Shown: positions 47,228 to 55,385 of the stretch, piece by piece
Position numbering within the stretch: position 1 is the first letter of the stretch
Layout: each line of letters begins with the position of its first letter
Assembly (NCBI RefSeq): GCF_000832065.1
Contig: NZ_JXQM01000019.1
Span: forward strand, 62,001-126,000
Reading direction: 5' to 3'
Length of the DNA: 64,000 nt
Origin: Nitrosospira sp. NpAV
Lineage (GTDB): Bacteria > Pseudomonadota > Gammaproteobacteria > Burkholderiales > Nitrosomonadaceae
Notes under the pieces: model-generated
Databases searched by the model: none
What the model saw: only the letters and a program-made list of their open reading frames with translations
Told to the model about the DNA's origin: nothing
Translations under genes and position numbers: made by a program

Positions 47228-48685
47228 TTATTGGGCAATGACAGGCGCCAGGGACGACTTGGCGAGAGGCCCGGCGATCCCGGATGCAAAGACCGCCGTA
47301 ATGTTTTTTGCGGCGCCGAAATTAAGCACCTTGCCTCCGTTTGCCCGAGCCCAGGCATCCGCATCGTTTTTGAGCAAGAACCCATTCACCGCATTGTTGC
47401 CGTGAACAAACCAGGCATCGTTCGCGAGCAACTTGATGCCGCTATTGCCATCCTGCACATATACCACCCGGATCTGCTTACCTGCTTTCTCGAGTGCGTT
47501 CAGATCGGCAAAGGCGGATTCCGGCGATGCATAGTGCCGTACTAGGGGCTCGCCTTTAACCCAGATTTGTGCGGCGCGTTTGCTGTCGACGACAGGTTTT
47601 CCGGTATGGGCGTCTTTCGTGACAAGCGGTAGCTGGGCATAATTCTTCAGCTGTGCTTCATAATCGAGTCCGGCATGTCTGAAAGCGGCACGGATATATT
47701 GATCGTCAATGAATTTCTCTATATCGAGGTCCGCGGTCGTGCGCTTCATCAACCGCAAGGTCTCGATTGAGGTCTTTACCGCCTTCCGGTATTCTGGTTT
47801 CCAGGTGAAATCACGTGTTTGCAGCCCGAGTGGGCCATGAAACAGATAAATAACTTCGGCCTCGATACCGGTCACCTTGGAGATAAGTTCGCTGTATTTC
47901 TCCGGTTCTGCCGCAAGCAGCCTATCTGCTTCGATTGCTGCGCGCAGGAAGGCGATGACGATTTCGGGATGTTTTCTTGCATATTCAGCATCCACCAGGG
48001 TGCCATGCATGGTGGGCGCGTTGGCCTGCGATCCATCATAGACTTTTCTGGCAAAACCCCGATAAGGGTACAGTTCGGCGAAAGGCACAAAATCGGCATG
48101 CGCATCGATCTTATTGGCTTGGAGCGCGGAGCCCGCAATTTCCGGCGACTGCGTGATGATCGTTACATCTTTATCCGGATCCCACCCCTGTTGCGCGACT
48201 GCTCGAAGCAGCATGCCATGCGAGGTTGAAGCAAATGGGACTGAAATAGTTTTGCCTTTCAACTCAGCCAGAGACTGGACAGGAGAAGATTTGGGCACCA
48301 CGATGCCGTTGCCGCTGCCTGTGATACTGCCGGACAGGACGCTAATAAAAATGCTCTGTTTGCCTGCTTTCTGAAATGCAACGCCATTGAACGAACCTGG
48401 GAAATCGGCCATCGAGCCGATATCGAGCTTTCCCGCCACCATTTCGTTGGTTAGCGGGGCACCGGAGGTAAAGTTTTTCCATTGGATATCGTATTGGGTA
48501 TCCTTGTATTTGCCGTCATGGGGCAAATACTTTTCCAACAGCTTCAATTCACGGATCAGTGTGCCCCCGGCGGCGCAATTTATGGTGGTGTCTTGGGTGC
48601 CGATAGCGATGCGGAGAATTTCGGCGTGGACAGGACCGGCGAATAGGATGCTTAACCCCAAACCGATCAACCTCTGTAATTTCAT
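47228..48685 (-). CDS. ABC transporter substrate-binding protein
   Basis: 485 residues from the ATG after GGAGGGAAAT; upstream in-frame codons are not needed. The signal peptide ends near FAGPVHA. The NMT1/TauA-like fold is seen in RIAIGTQDTTINCAAGGTLIRE ... NEMVAGKLDIGSMADFPG ... LKGKTISVPFASTSHGMLLRAVAQQGWDPDKDVTI. It is longer than usual (about 320-350 residues), with a C-terminal extension (RAAQIWVKGEPLVRHYASPESAFADL ... GNSGIKLLANDAWFVHGNNAVNGFLL). The ligand is not evident; sulfonate, taurine, nitrate and aromatic sulfonate are all plausible. Confidence 0.92.
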   Translation of the reverse strand: MKLQRLIGLGLSILFAGPVHAEILRIAIGTQDTTINCAAGGTLIRELKLLEKYLPHDGKYKDTQYDIQWKNFTSGAPLTNEMVAGKLDIGSMADFPGSFNGVAFQKAGKQSIFISVLSGSITGSGNGIVVPKSSPVQSLAELKGKTISVPFASTSHGMLLRAVAQQGWDPDKDVTIITQSPEIAGSALQANKIDAHADFVPFAELYPYRGFARKVYDGSQANAPTMHGTLVDAEYARKHPEIVIAFLRAAIEADRLLAAEPEKYSELISKVTGIEAEVIYLFHGPLGLQTRDFTWKPEYRKAVKTSIETLRLMKRTTADLDIEKFIDDQYIRAAFRHAGLDYEAQLKNYAQLPLVTKDAHTGKPVVDSKRAAQIWVKGEPLVRHYASPESAFADLNALEKAGKQIRVVYVQDGNSGIKLLANDAWFVHGNNAVNGFLLKNDADAWARANGGKVLNFGAAKNITAVFASGIAGPLAKSSLAPVIAQ

Positions 48686-48775
48686 ATTTCCCTCCAGAAT
48701 TATTGACTTCAGTCCACAGCACAATGTTTCGCTACGTGGCGAGATACGAATGAAATAGAACTTAAGACCTCCGTG

Positions 48776-49009
48776 CTAGCGAAGCAGATAGGGAATATCG
48801 ACCGTCACCGCACCGGTGGGACAATCCTTCTCACACGGCATGCAATACCAGCATTCGTCGAATTTCATATAGGCCTTCCCCTTGGTAAAATCGATCGCCA
48901 GTACGTCGAGTGGGCAGACATCTACGCATACGGTGCAACCTTTGTCCGCGATGCATAACTCTTCATCGATCCGTACGGGAAGACTGGCAGGAATAAAAGC
49001 TGTTGGCAT
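48776..49009 (-). CDS. AprB-like 2x[4Fe-4S] ferredoxin
   Basis: 77 residues. Two cluster motifs are visible: CIADKGCTVCVDVCP (Cx5Cx2Cx3CP) and CWYCMPCEKDCP (Cx2Cx2Cx3CP), as in the beta subunit of adenylylsulfate reductase, but the AprB C-terminal extension is missing. AAGGAG precedes the ATG. It follows the flavoprotein gene by eleven bases and is likely its electron-transfer subunit. Confidence 0.92.
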   Translation of the reverse strand: MPTAFIPASLPVRIDEELCIADKGCTVCVDVCPLDVLAIDFTKGKAYMKFDECWYCMPCEKDCPTGAVTVDIPYLLR

Positions 49010-49020
49010 ATTCTTTCTCC

Positions 49021-50778
49021 TTAAATCGCGGCGGTGCTCGCTTCTGTCATTTTCTCGGCGGGAGCATTTTTTTGGATACGCATTCCCTGGTACGCCGCTT
49101 TCTCGTATTCATCCAGGTCGATGATGTAAGGGTCTATGGGGCGCTTAAAACAGGCCATCTTGTTGTCAATCTTTTTCAGTTGAACATGCACAAACCACTC
49201 GCGATCGTCCCGCTCGGGATAATCGATGCGGTTGTGATAAAGACCCCATCGGCTTTCGGTTCGATACAGCGATGCGCGCGCCGCCATTTCAGCGCAGTCG
49301 CGGATGGCATGCACCTCCAGCGCACGCATCAGTTCGTGCGGATCGCGCGCCCACAACATTTCGAGATCCCCTCTGATTTCTTCGAATCGAGTCAGGCCAA
49401 TTTCCATCTTCCGGGTGACTTTGGGAGGTTGCAGGTAGTCGTTGACCATGCGGCGCAATTTGTATTCGACTTGCGATGGCGGCAGCCCGTCGCTCCGCAG
49501 CAAGGGTGCTCGCACTCTTGCGGATTCCGCATCCACCTGCATTTGATCAACATCTGCAAGGGGGGTATCGGCGCAATAGCGGGCGGCGCTTTCGCCTGCG
49601 ATTTTTCCGTAGACAAAGGCTCCCAGCATGTAATTGTGCGGCACGCATGCCAGATCGCCGGCGGCATACAATCCTGGAACCGTGGTTTCGCCATGTTCGT
49701 TGATCCAGACCCCCGATGCGGAATGGCCACTGCATAGACCAATTTCCGAAATATGCATTTCAACCATTTGCTTGCGGTAATCGGTTCCACGCCCCTCATG
49801 AAAACGGCCACGACTCGGCCGTTCATTGGTATGCAGAATAGTTTCGATGGTACCGATGGTCTCGTCCGCGAGATGGTTCAACTTCAAGAATACCGGTCCA
49901 TCGCCCCCTTCCAGTTCACGATAGAACTCCATCATCATTTGTCCGCTCCAGTAATCGCATTCGATAAAGCGTTCACCTTTGCTGTTGGTGGTATAACCGC
50001 CCATTGGGCCCGTGACATAAGCGCAGGCGGGTCCGTTGTAATCCTTGATCAAAGGGTTTATCTGAAAGCATTCGATACCGCTCAGTTCGGCTCCGGCGTG
50101 ATAGGCCATGCTGTAGCCGTCCCCTGCATTGGTCGGATTCTCATACGTGCCGAACAGATAACCCGATGCGGGTAGACCCAGTCGTCCCGCCGCTCCGGTG
50201 CAAAGAATTACCGCCTTTGCGCGGATGATATGAAATATGCCAGTGCGGCAATCGAATGCCATGGCCCCGGCAACGCGTCCATCGGTTGCCATCAGCAGGC
50301 GCGTGGCCACCAGGCGATTGGTAATACCAACGCGGGTGCGCTTCAACCGCCTGTACAACACTTTTTTAATATCATGGCCTTCCGGCATGGGCAGTACATA
50401 CGTTCCCATGTGGTGCACTTTGCGCATTGCATAATCTCCGGTCTCATCCTTTTCAAATTTCACTCCCCACCGATCCAGTTCTTCAATCATGAGAAAACTG
50501 TTTTGCGCATAGGCCATTACGGTTTTCTGGTTAACGATTCCGTCATTGGCGATAGTGATTTCCTTCACGTACTGTTCCGGCGTGGCATGGCCCGGGACCA
50601 CCGCGTTGTTCAAGCCATCCATACCCATAGAGATAGCGCCGCTACGTTTCACGTTGGCTTTTTCCAGCAGCAGTACATGCAATGCCGGATTGGCCTCCTT
50701 GGCCTTGACAGCCGCCATGGGACCAGCGGTGCCGCCTCCGATGATTAATATGTCTACCGTGCGAGTTTCAGATTGCAT
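49021..50778 (-). CDS. AprA-like FAD-dependent oxidoreductase (fumarate reductase/succinate dehydrogenase flavoprotein family)
   Basis: 585 residues. FAD site DILIIGGGTAGPMAAVKAKEA; further FAD contacts in KRSGAISMGMDGLN, AVILCTGAAGRLG and VPGLYAAGDLACVPHNYMLGAFVYGKIAGESAARY. The segment GGYTTNSKGERFIECDYWSGQMMMEFYREL is like the AprA/SdhA capping domain. Paired with the two-cluster ferredoxin it looks like an AprAB-type enzyme, but whether it reduces APS or another substrate is unknown. No sat/qmo genes are present. It heads the operon after the GntR regulator. Confidence 0.9.
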   Translation of the reverse strand: MQSETRTVDILIIGGGTAGPMAAVKAKEANPALHVLLLEKANVKRSGAISMGMDGLNNAVVPGHATPEQYVKEITIANDGIVNQKTVMAYAQNSFLMIEELDRWGVKFEKDETGDYAMRKVHHMGTYVLPMPEGHDIKKVLYRRLKRTRVGITNRLVATRLLMATDGRVAGAMAFDCRTGIFHIIRAKAVILCTGAAGRLGLPASGYLFGTYENPTNAGDGYSMAYHAGAELSGIECFQINPLIKDYNGPACAYVTGPMGGYTTNSKGERFIECDYWSGQMMMEFYRELEGGDGPVFLKLNHLADETIGTIETILHTNERPSRGRFHEGRGTDYRKQMVEMHISEIGLCSGHSASGVWINEHGETTVPGLYAAGDLACVPHNYMLGAFVYGKIAGESAARYCADTPLADVDQMQVDAESARVRAPLLRSDGLPPSQVEYKLRRMVNDYLQPPKVTRKMEIGLTRFEEIRGDLEMLWARDPHELMRALEVHAIRDCAEMAARASLYRTESRWGLYHNRIDYPERDDREWFVHVQLKKIDNKMACFKRPIDPYIIDLDEYEKAAYQGMRIQKNAPAEKMTEASTAAI

Positions 50779-50835
50779 GAATAGCCTGGTTTGAGATCAA
50801 TGTATCCAGAGAGATTGCGCCTGAAGCAGGAGAAG

Positions 50836-51636
50836 CTACCGCAGCGGATCGTTGGCCTGGCTCTGGGGCGCGGCAGTCGCATCGACCGCGCGCCGCGCGA
50901 TTTGCAAGCGATATTGAAATGCATCTCCGCGAAAATAAAGGTATTCAAAATCCAGCGGCTTACCCGACGCCGTATGGGTAAGCCGTTCCATGCGCAATAC
51001 AGCGGAGCCTTCTTCTATCTTTAACTGGTGCGCCAAGTCATCGTCAGCCAGCATCGCGTCAATCTGCAAGTCCGCATATCCCAATGCGATGCCGAAATCA
51101 TTTTCAAGCACCAGGAATATATCGCGCGTGGGAAGATCGAAGCTACGCAAACGTTCGCCAATATCCTCCATCAGGTAAGTGACCTCCATTGATAAGGGTT
51201 CACGGTTGAGATAGCGCACGCGCCTGATTTCACTTACAGGTGTACCGGTTTCGAGCTTCAGTTTCTTTGCGACGATGGCCGAAGCAGGAACCGACTTATG
51301 GCTGATTACTTTGTTGTAAATCTCATAGCCCATACGCAGCATCGCCTCGGCAAATCCCTCGAGTTGCGTCAATTCCTGAAAGGCCTTGGGTTTGGCGACA
51401 AACGTTCCTTTACCGGGAATCCTGAAAATCAGCCCTTCATTTTGAAGATCACTCAAAGCCTGGCGAACGGTGATTCGGCTTACATCGAATAAGTTGCTCA
51501 TCTCGCTCTCGGATGGCAATTTTTGGTGCGCCTTGTACGTACCTTCCAGGATTCGTTCCCTCAAGATATCTTTAATCTGCGTATATAAGGGAAGGGGCGA
51601 CGGTATGAGGGTTAAAGAACTGATCAATGGTTTCAC
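50836..51636 (-). CDS. GntR-family (HutC/UTRA) transcriptional regulator
   Basis: 266 residues, GTG start. The N-terminal winged helix is LYTQIKDILRERILEGTYKAHQKLPSESEMSNLFDVSRITVRQALSDLQNEGLIFRIPGKGTFVAK; the UTRA ligand domain follows (ELTQLEGFAEAMLRMG ... VRYLNREPLSMEVTYL ... AVLRMERLTHTASGKPLDFEYLYFRGDAFQYRLQI). It is the first gene of the minus-strand cluster and probably controls it in response to the imported compound. A palindrome CATTACAGGTAATG lies 17 bases upstream of the start. Confidence 0.93.
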   Translation of the reverse strand: MKPLISSLTLIPSPLPLYTQIKDILRERILEGTYKAHQKLPSESEMSNLFDVSRITVRQALSDLQNEGLIFRIPGKGTFVAKPKAFQELTQLEGFAEAMLRMGYEIYNKVISHKSVPASAIVAKKLKLETGTPVSEIRRVRYLNREPLSMEVTYLMEDIGERLRSFDLPTRDIFLVLENDFGIALGYADLQIDAMLADDDLAHQLKIEEGSAVLRMERLTHTASGKPLDFEYLYFRGDAFQYRLQIARRAVDATAAPQSQANDPLR

Positions 51637-51653
51637 CTATTAATATAACTTGT

Positions 51654-51667
51654 CATTACAGGTAATG
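51654..51667. promoter_or_regulatory. Palindrome CATTACAGGTAATG, candidate GntR operator
   Basis: Perfect 6-bp arms CATTAC/GTAATG around AG. Its place right upstream of the GntR gene suits autoregulation. No second copy was spotted before the flavoprotein gene. Confidence 0.45.
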
Positions 51668-51784
51668 CTGCGTTGCTACAGCATAGTAGTGCGGGATCAA
51701 ATGGATTGAAACCAACATAAAGTGATTTAGTTATTACTAAAACAGATATTGGACTGACCTGCCCTACAAAATAGGAGTCCTTCG

Positions 51785-51912
51785 GAATTGCGGCGGTTAC
51801 GCCAACTGCAGGAAGAAACGGAAGAAGAAAACGGCAAATTGAAGCGGCTGGTCGCAGGCTCGAAGCCTGGACTAGCCCATGCTGCAGGATGTGCGGTCAG
51901 AAAAGCGCTGAA
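51785..51912 (+). pseudogene. IS3-family transposase OrfA remnant
   Basis: One frame reads ELRRLRQLQEETEEENGKLKRLVA, the coiled-coil leucine-zipper region of IS3-family OrfA (commonly LRRLRQLEEENRKLKRLVADL). After a frameshift another frame gives PMLQDVRSEKR, matching the MLQDVLRKK region. The rest of the element and its ends are gone. Confidence 0.7.
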
Positions 51913-52070
51913 GCCTTTCCGCTGTGTGGCTAAAGTTAATTTAAATAATTTTTGAGCTTTAGTGGAATTTCTTTATTATAGGGCTGGCAATTTATCATTT
52001 TTTTGTGAAATAATTGCAACTGAGGGTTGATACGCCATTCCCGGCTGCATTACCCTCCTCATGTCGTCTT

Positions 52071-52166
52071 AGGACTCTGACCATCCGTCCAGCAGCAGGA
52101 CTCTGAATACCTGTCCATCGGCGCAACGCCGGTTTACACCAAGGACTCTGACCATCCATACAGCAG
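52071..52166 (+). repeat. AGGACTCTGACC repeat cluster 1
   Basis: Units start at 52071, 52097 and 52142, consensus AGGACTCTGACCAYCCGTCC. The middle unit carries the perfect hairpin CGGCG-CAA-CGCCG and the phrase CTGTCCATCGGCGCAA, also found in clusters 3 and 4. Confidence 0.85.
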
Positions 52167-52200
52167 TTATCGTTTCACTAAAGGAATAGCAGGAATTCAA

Positions 52201-52272
52201 ATGTCAATAGCATTGAGCGGTGCGAAAGCAGCGGAAAGCGCGTTGGATCGCGGGGACAGCATGTCGCAATAA
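52201..52272 (+). CDS. Possible 23-aa leader peptide or gene fragment
   Basis: ATG to TAA encodes MSIALSGAKAAESALDRGD... and is preceded by AAGGAATAGCAGGAATTC. Its start resembles that of the 133-aa gene at 53634 (GGAATAGGAG, then a short polar start), and each follows a repeat cluster, so it may be the truncated 5' end of a similar gene. Too short to be sure it is translated. Confidence 0.3.
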   Translation: MSIALSGAKAAESALDRGDSMSQ

Positions 52273-52481
52273 TACTCTTTTCCGGCATTCTATTTTTTGC
52301 TGGACCAGGGTCCGGTCCATACCTTCGTCTTCAGCTTAATCTTCGATCGCTGGTTTTGCCTGCCCTGGGTAGTGCTTTCACATAGGAAATGAACTTACGG
52401 AAAAGAGGCTGCGTCGACTTGTTCAGAGTGCATTGTCTTCAACCACCATGGAATCTGACTTTTCACAAAAAGGAAGTACGT

Positions 52482-52985
52482 ATGAATTCACTCATTCAAA
52501 AAATCATTCTAGCTACTGACTTCTCAGAGGCTTCTCAGGACGCCATCAAGTATGCTAAGTGGATTTCCGCATCACTTGCCGCGGAACTCAAGATTCTGCA
52601 TGTATTTGAACCTAGCGGCTGGATGGTTCCTTCACCCTATTATTACACGCCTGGATTCGAAGAATGGGTGGAGACAAGTATTGAAAACACCCGGCAAAAA
52701 GGAAGGGAAGCACTCGAAACACTCGCGGAATCGTTTGGCGAACACACCGAAACCATCTTTATAGAAGGCGACCCCAGTAAAGAAATCGTACGAGTGGCTG
52801 CCGAACAAAATATCGATCTTCTAATTCTCGGCACGCATGGTTATACGGGGTGGAACCATTTAACTTTGGGAAGCATAGCGGAATATGTTGTCAGGCACGC
52901 TCCCTGCCCGGTGCTCACCATCAAGCCCAGCGGATCAAATGAATTGGGGACTCGCACTTTGCCTGTTCCGCCAAGAAACGATTAA
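52482..52985 (+). CDS. Universal stress protein (UspA family)
   Basis: 167 residues from the ATG after AAGGAAGT; an upstream in-frame ATG at 52389 adds 31 unrelated residues. The fold starts KIILATDFSEASQDAIKYAKWIS and ends with the ATP-binding pattern GTHGYTGWNHLTLGSIAEYVVRHAPCPVLTIK (G-x2-G-x9-GS), so it is of the nucleotide-binding subclass. It is followed at six bases by a 60-aa gene and a strong terminator, forming a short operon. Confidence 0.93.
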   Translation: MNSLIQKIILATDFSEASQDAIKYAKWISASLAAELKILHVFEPSGWMVPSPYYYTPGFEEWVETSIENTRQKGREALETLAESFGEHTETIFIEGDPSKEIVRVAAEQNIDLLILGTHGYTGWNHLTLGSIAEYVVRHAPCPVLTIKPSGSNELGTRTLPVPPRND

Positions 52986-52991
52986 GGCGAT

Positions 52992-53174
52992 GTGGAGAAA
53001 GAACGAAATGCAGTCTTTCCCCAGGCAAGCAAAGCAAGAATCGATCTCGAAGAAATAGGAAATGCAACGGCGGAGCGAAGAAAGGTTCTAGCAGCAGAGG
53101 AATATCTGCAGCTCCGTAAAATGTTGGGACTCTCCCACCCGATTATTGGGTTTTCTGCCAGACATACTCCTTAA
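52992..53174 (+). CDS. Small hypothetical protein downstream of uspA
   Basis: 60 residues, GTG start with TAAGG upstream. Charged and helical (ARIDLEEIGNATAERRKVLAAEEYLQLRKMLGL). It lies between uspA and a strong intrinsic terminator, so it is transcribed with uspA. No family recognised. Confidence 0.5.
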   Translation: MEKERNAVFPQASKARIDLEEIGNATAERRKVLAAEEYLQLRKMLGLSHPIIGFSARHTP

Positions 53175-53189
53175 TTGATTGATTCCCCC

Positions 53190-53228
53190 CCGGACTGGTG
53201 TGCAGTTTGCACCAGTCCGGTTTTTTTT
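53190..53228 (+). terminator. Intrinsic terminator of the uspA operon
   Basis: An 11-bp perfect stem CCGGACTGGTG/CACCAGTCCGG with a 9-base loop, followed by eight T residues. Confidence 0.92.
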
Positions 53229-53521
53229 ATTGAAAATCGCTTAACAAGAGGGAAACTGCCGGACACGTAAATGCGGAGTACTCGTCAGCTGATAATTCGC
53301 TATAGCGCTGGCAACTTCGATCGCTGCTTTGGCCTACCCATCTCGCATTGTGCTTTGACCACGGCTTTTCATTGGATTCATGCAACTTGCCTAATCGAAA
53401 ATCCCTGCCATTCAAATCAAATCGATATAACCCTTTCTACCTAAGGGTTTCCCCTAGAACAAAATCAGGGTTTCCCCAATATCATTTCAATGATGAAGAA
53501 ATTAATATGGATTCACATCTT
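53229..53521. other. Spacer between uspA operon and repeat cluster 2
   Basis: About 290 bp with no supported gene. The phrase AGGGTTTCCCC occurs twice in near form (53447-53456 and 53468-53476), separated by an A+T-rich stretch. Confidence 0.4.
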
Positions 53522-53603
53522 AGGACTCTGACCACCCGTCCAGTGTAAGGACTCTGACCATTCGTCCGGCAGTAAAAAGGACTCTGACTATCCGTCCGAT
53601 ATT
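53522..53603 (+). repeat. AGGACTCTGACC repeat cluster 2
   Basis: Three well-kept units start at 53522, 53548 and 53578 (spacing 26 and 30). The cluster ends 31 bases before the ATG of the exported 133-aa protein, so the units lie in its promoter or leader. Confidence 0.85.
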
Positions 53604-53633
53604 GACCTCATCAATTGGAATAGGAGAATCAAA

Positions 53634-54035
53634 ATGGCAACGACACTCGGCACAAAAGCAAAAGATACTTTTGCGATTTTTTCCCTGCTTGGTTTATTGG
53701 TTGTTGGCGCGCCCATAAGTACCGTAAAAGCAGAAAATCTTCCCGATGAATCAGCTACCCAGACTGTAGTATCCCCAAGTGAGCATAACGTTTTGGCGAG
53801 ACGCTTTGAAGATACCGCCAGGGAAATGCAGGCAAAGGCGGATGAGCAGAAGGCGCTGCTTGCCCAGTATGAGCAGACACATCTGTATGGCTGGCAATCC
53901 CACAATTTGAAATCGCGTACCGCAGCTTTGATACGCAAGTATGAACAAGCCGCGCGGGAAAGCATGAAGGAAGCCATGGATCATCGGCATATGGCGCAGC
54001 AACCCAGGCTCGATGGCACGATTCACGGCGGCTGA
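53634..54035 (+). CDS. Small exported coiled-coil protein
   Basis: 133 residues. A signal-like segment (FAIFSLLGLLVVGAPISTVKAE) precedes a charged helical region (HNVLARRFEDTAREMQAKADEQKALLAQYEQ ... LIRKYEQAARESMKEAMDHRHMA) likely to form a coiled coil in the periplasm. GGAATAGGAG precedes the ATG. Repeat units lie directly upstream and a perfect terminator hairpin directly downstream. Similar short helical proteins are frequent in this lineage; function unknown. Confidence 0.75.
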   Translation: MATTLGTKAKDTFAIFSLLGLLVVGAPISTVKAENLPDESATQTVVSPSEHNVLARRFEDTAREMQAKADEQKALLAQYEQTHLYGWQSHNLKSRTAALIRKYEQAARESMKEAMDHRHMAQQPRLDGTIHGG

Positions 54036-54080
54036 AATGCCGCAAACAGGAAGTAACTGACACAGGCTGTACCTGGCAGA

Positions 54081-54116
54081 ATAAACCCGCATGCAGCAGG
54101 AAGCATGCGGGTTTAT
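54081..54116 (+). terminator. Terminator hairpin after the 133-aa gene
   Basis: A 14-bp perfect stem ATAAACCCGCATGC/GCATGCGGGTTTAT with an 8-base loop, ending in TTTATCTTCTT. It may act in both directions. Confidence 0.85.
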
Positions 54117-54122
54117 CTTCTT

Positions 54123-54244
54123 AAGACTCTGCCCCTCCGTCCCCAGCAGGACTCCGAACACTTGTCCATCGGCGCAATGCCGGTTCATCCGGACTCCAAC
54201 CACTCCTCTGGCAACAAAAACGGACTCCGACGATCCACTCGAAG
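54123..54244 (+). repeat. AGGACTCTGACC repeat cluster 3 (degenerate)
   Basis: Four worn units start near 54123, 54148, 54190 and 54221 (AAGACTCTG, AGGACTCCG, CGGACTCCA, CGGACTCCG). The second keeps TTGTCCATCGGCGCAATGCC, as in clusters 1 and 4. Confidence 0.75.
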
Positions 54245-54392
54245 ACCCGTTGACCATGCTACAAGCTTTTCGATAATCTGGATTTGTCATTTTCTGTGAC
54301 ATAACTATAATAGTCATCGATAAATCCTTCCGGATATGCCAATTGCTTTCCTGTTGGCTGTCGTATTTGGACGCTGCTCTTCGTCCAACCTT

Positions 54393-54480
54393 AGGACTCT
54401 GAATACCTGTCCATCGGCGCAATGCCGGTTTATATCAAGGACTCTGACCACCCGTCCAATGTAAGAACCCCGACTCTCGT
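54393..54480 (+). repeat. AGGACTCTGACC repeat cluster 4
   Basis: Units start at 54393 and 54438, with a decayed third near 54464. The first unit is the CTGTCCATCGGCGCAATGCC type and is nearly identical to the middle unit of cluster 1. Confidence 0.8.
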
Positions 54481-54846
54481 TTCATATTGATCCAATGCAG
54501 GCACGGTTAAATATGGAGAAAACGGTCACGCATCGCCAACTGTCGCAGAGCGGCAATTTACCGGGATGGGCATCGGGTTGGCGCCCGTCGCATGCTCCCA
54601 TAAGAACAAACCGGACCTCGCAAATTGCTATACTGAGATAAGCTCATCGTTTTACGGGAGTGCTTTCTGTTTCGTCCGGCTAGCTTCGGCCGTGAAGCAA
54701 TGGTTCCGCGCAGGTGGAATAGGCGATGTATTCAGTGTAGCGGCGCGGCTCTTGGCTTCAGGCAAGAGAGGCATCGGTGGGTCGCGGTGCCAAAGGGATG
54801 GAAGAAGAGGAAAAAGTAAACAATTATTAATTTAACGGAGGAAATA
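54481..54846. other. Spacer upstream of ureA
   Basis: 366 bp; an 89-codon frame at 54566-54835 lacks protein-like character and a ribosome site. The purine-rich end with GGAGG near 54838 is the ureA ribosome site. Confidence 0.4.
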
Positions 54847-55149
54847 ATGGACCTTACACCAAGAGAAAAAGACAAGCTGCAGATATTCACCGCCGGATTG
54901 CTGGCGGAACGGCGCAAGGCGCGGGGCCTGAAACTCAATTATCCGGAAGCGGTGGCATTGATCACCTGCGCGGTACTGGAGGGTGCGCGCGATGGCCGCT
55001 CCGTGGCGGAATTGATGGCCGAGGGTACGAAAATACTGACCCGCGCCGACGTAATGGAAGGGATTCCCGAGATGATTCCCGACATTCAGGTGGAGGCGAC
55101 ATTTCCCGACGGCACCAAGCTGGTGACGGTTCACAATCCCATTCCCTGA
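54847..55149 (+). CDS. ureA: Urease subunit gamma (orphan)
   Basis: 100 residues, full length for bacterial Ure[55 protein letters not shown] and the end [18 protein letters not shown] are canonical. ACGGAGGAAATA precedes the ATG. The ureB and ureC genes that normally follow are absent; the next gene, 236 bp on, is a protease. It is either a relict, a second copy, or a subunit supplied in trans to a distant ureBC. Confidence 0.95.
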   Translation: MDLTPREKDKLQIFTAGLLAERRKARGLKLNYPEAVALITCAVLEGARDGRSVAELMAEGTKILTRADVMEGIPEMIPDIQVEATFPDGTKLVTVHNPIP

Positions 55150-55385
55150 TATCAGGCGGTCACCAGATTGTTCCGTATATGTTAACGGCCCATTTATTTC
55201 GTAAAATCCGAAATACATGCCGCCACGCTCCCATGATTGCGATGTATGGAAGCCGCCATGGAGGGTAACTGCCGTAACATTGATCTTGCTGGCTGGAGTG
55301 GCGAGATTCAGCCCGCCTTGCATTTCCGTCAATACATGCTATTCATTATTGACGGCAAATGCCCACGCATCCCAGGAGGCAATCA

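Noticed and set aside
52071-54480. CRISPR array formed by the AGGACTCTGACC units
   Set aside because: Spacing is irregular, clusters have two to four units, there are no spacers of constant length and no cas genes.
54566-54835. 89-codon plus-strand frame upstream of ureA
   Set aside because: Composition is not protein-like, no ribosome site; it overlaps the ureA leader.
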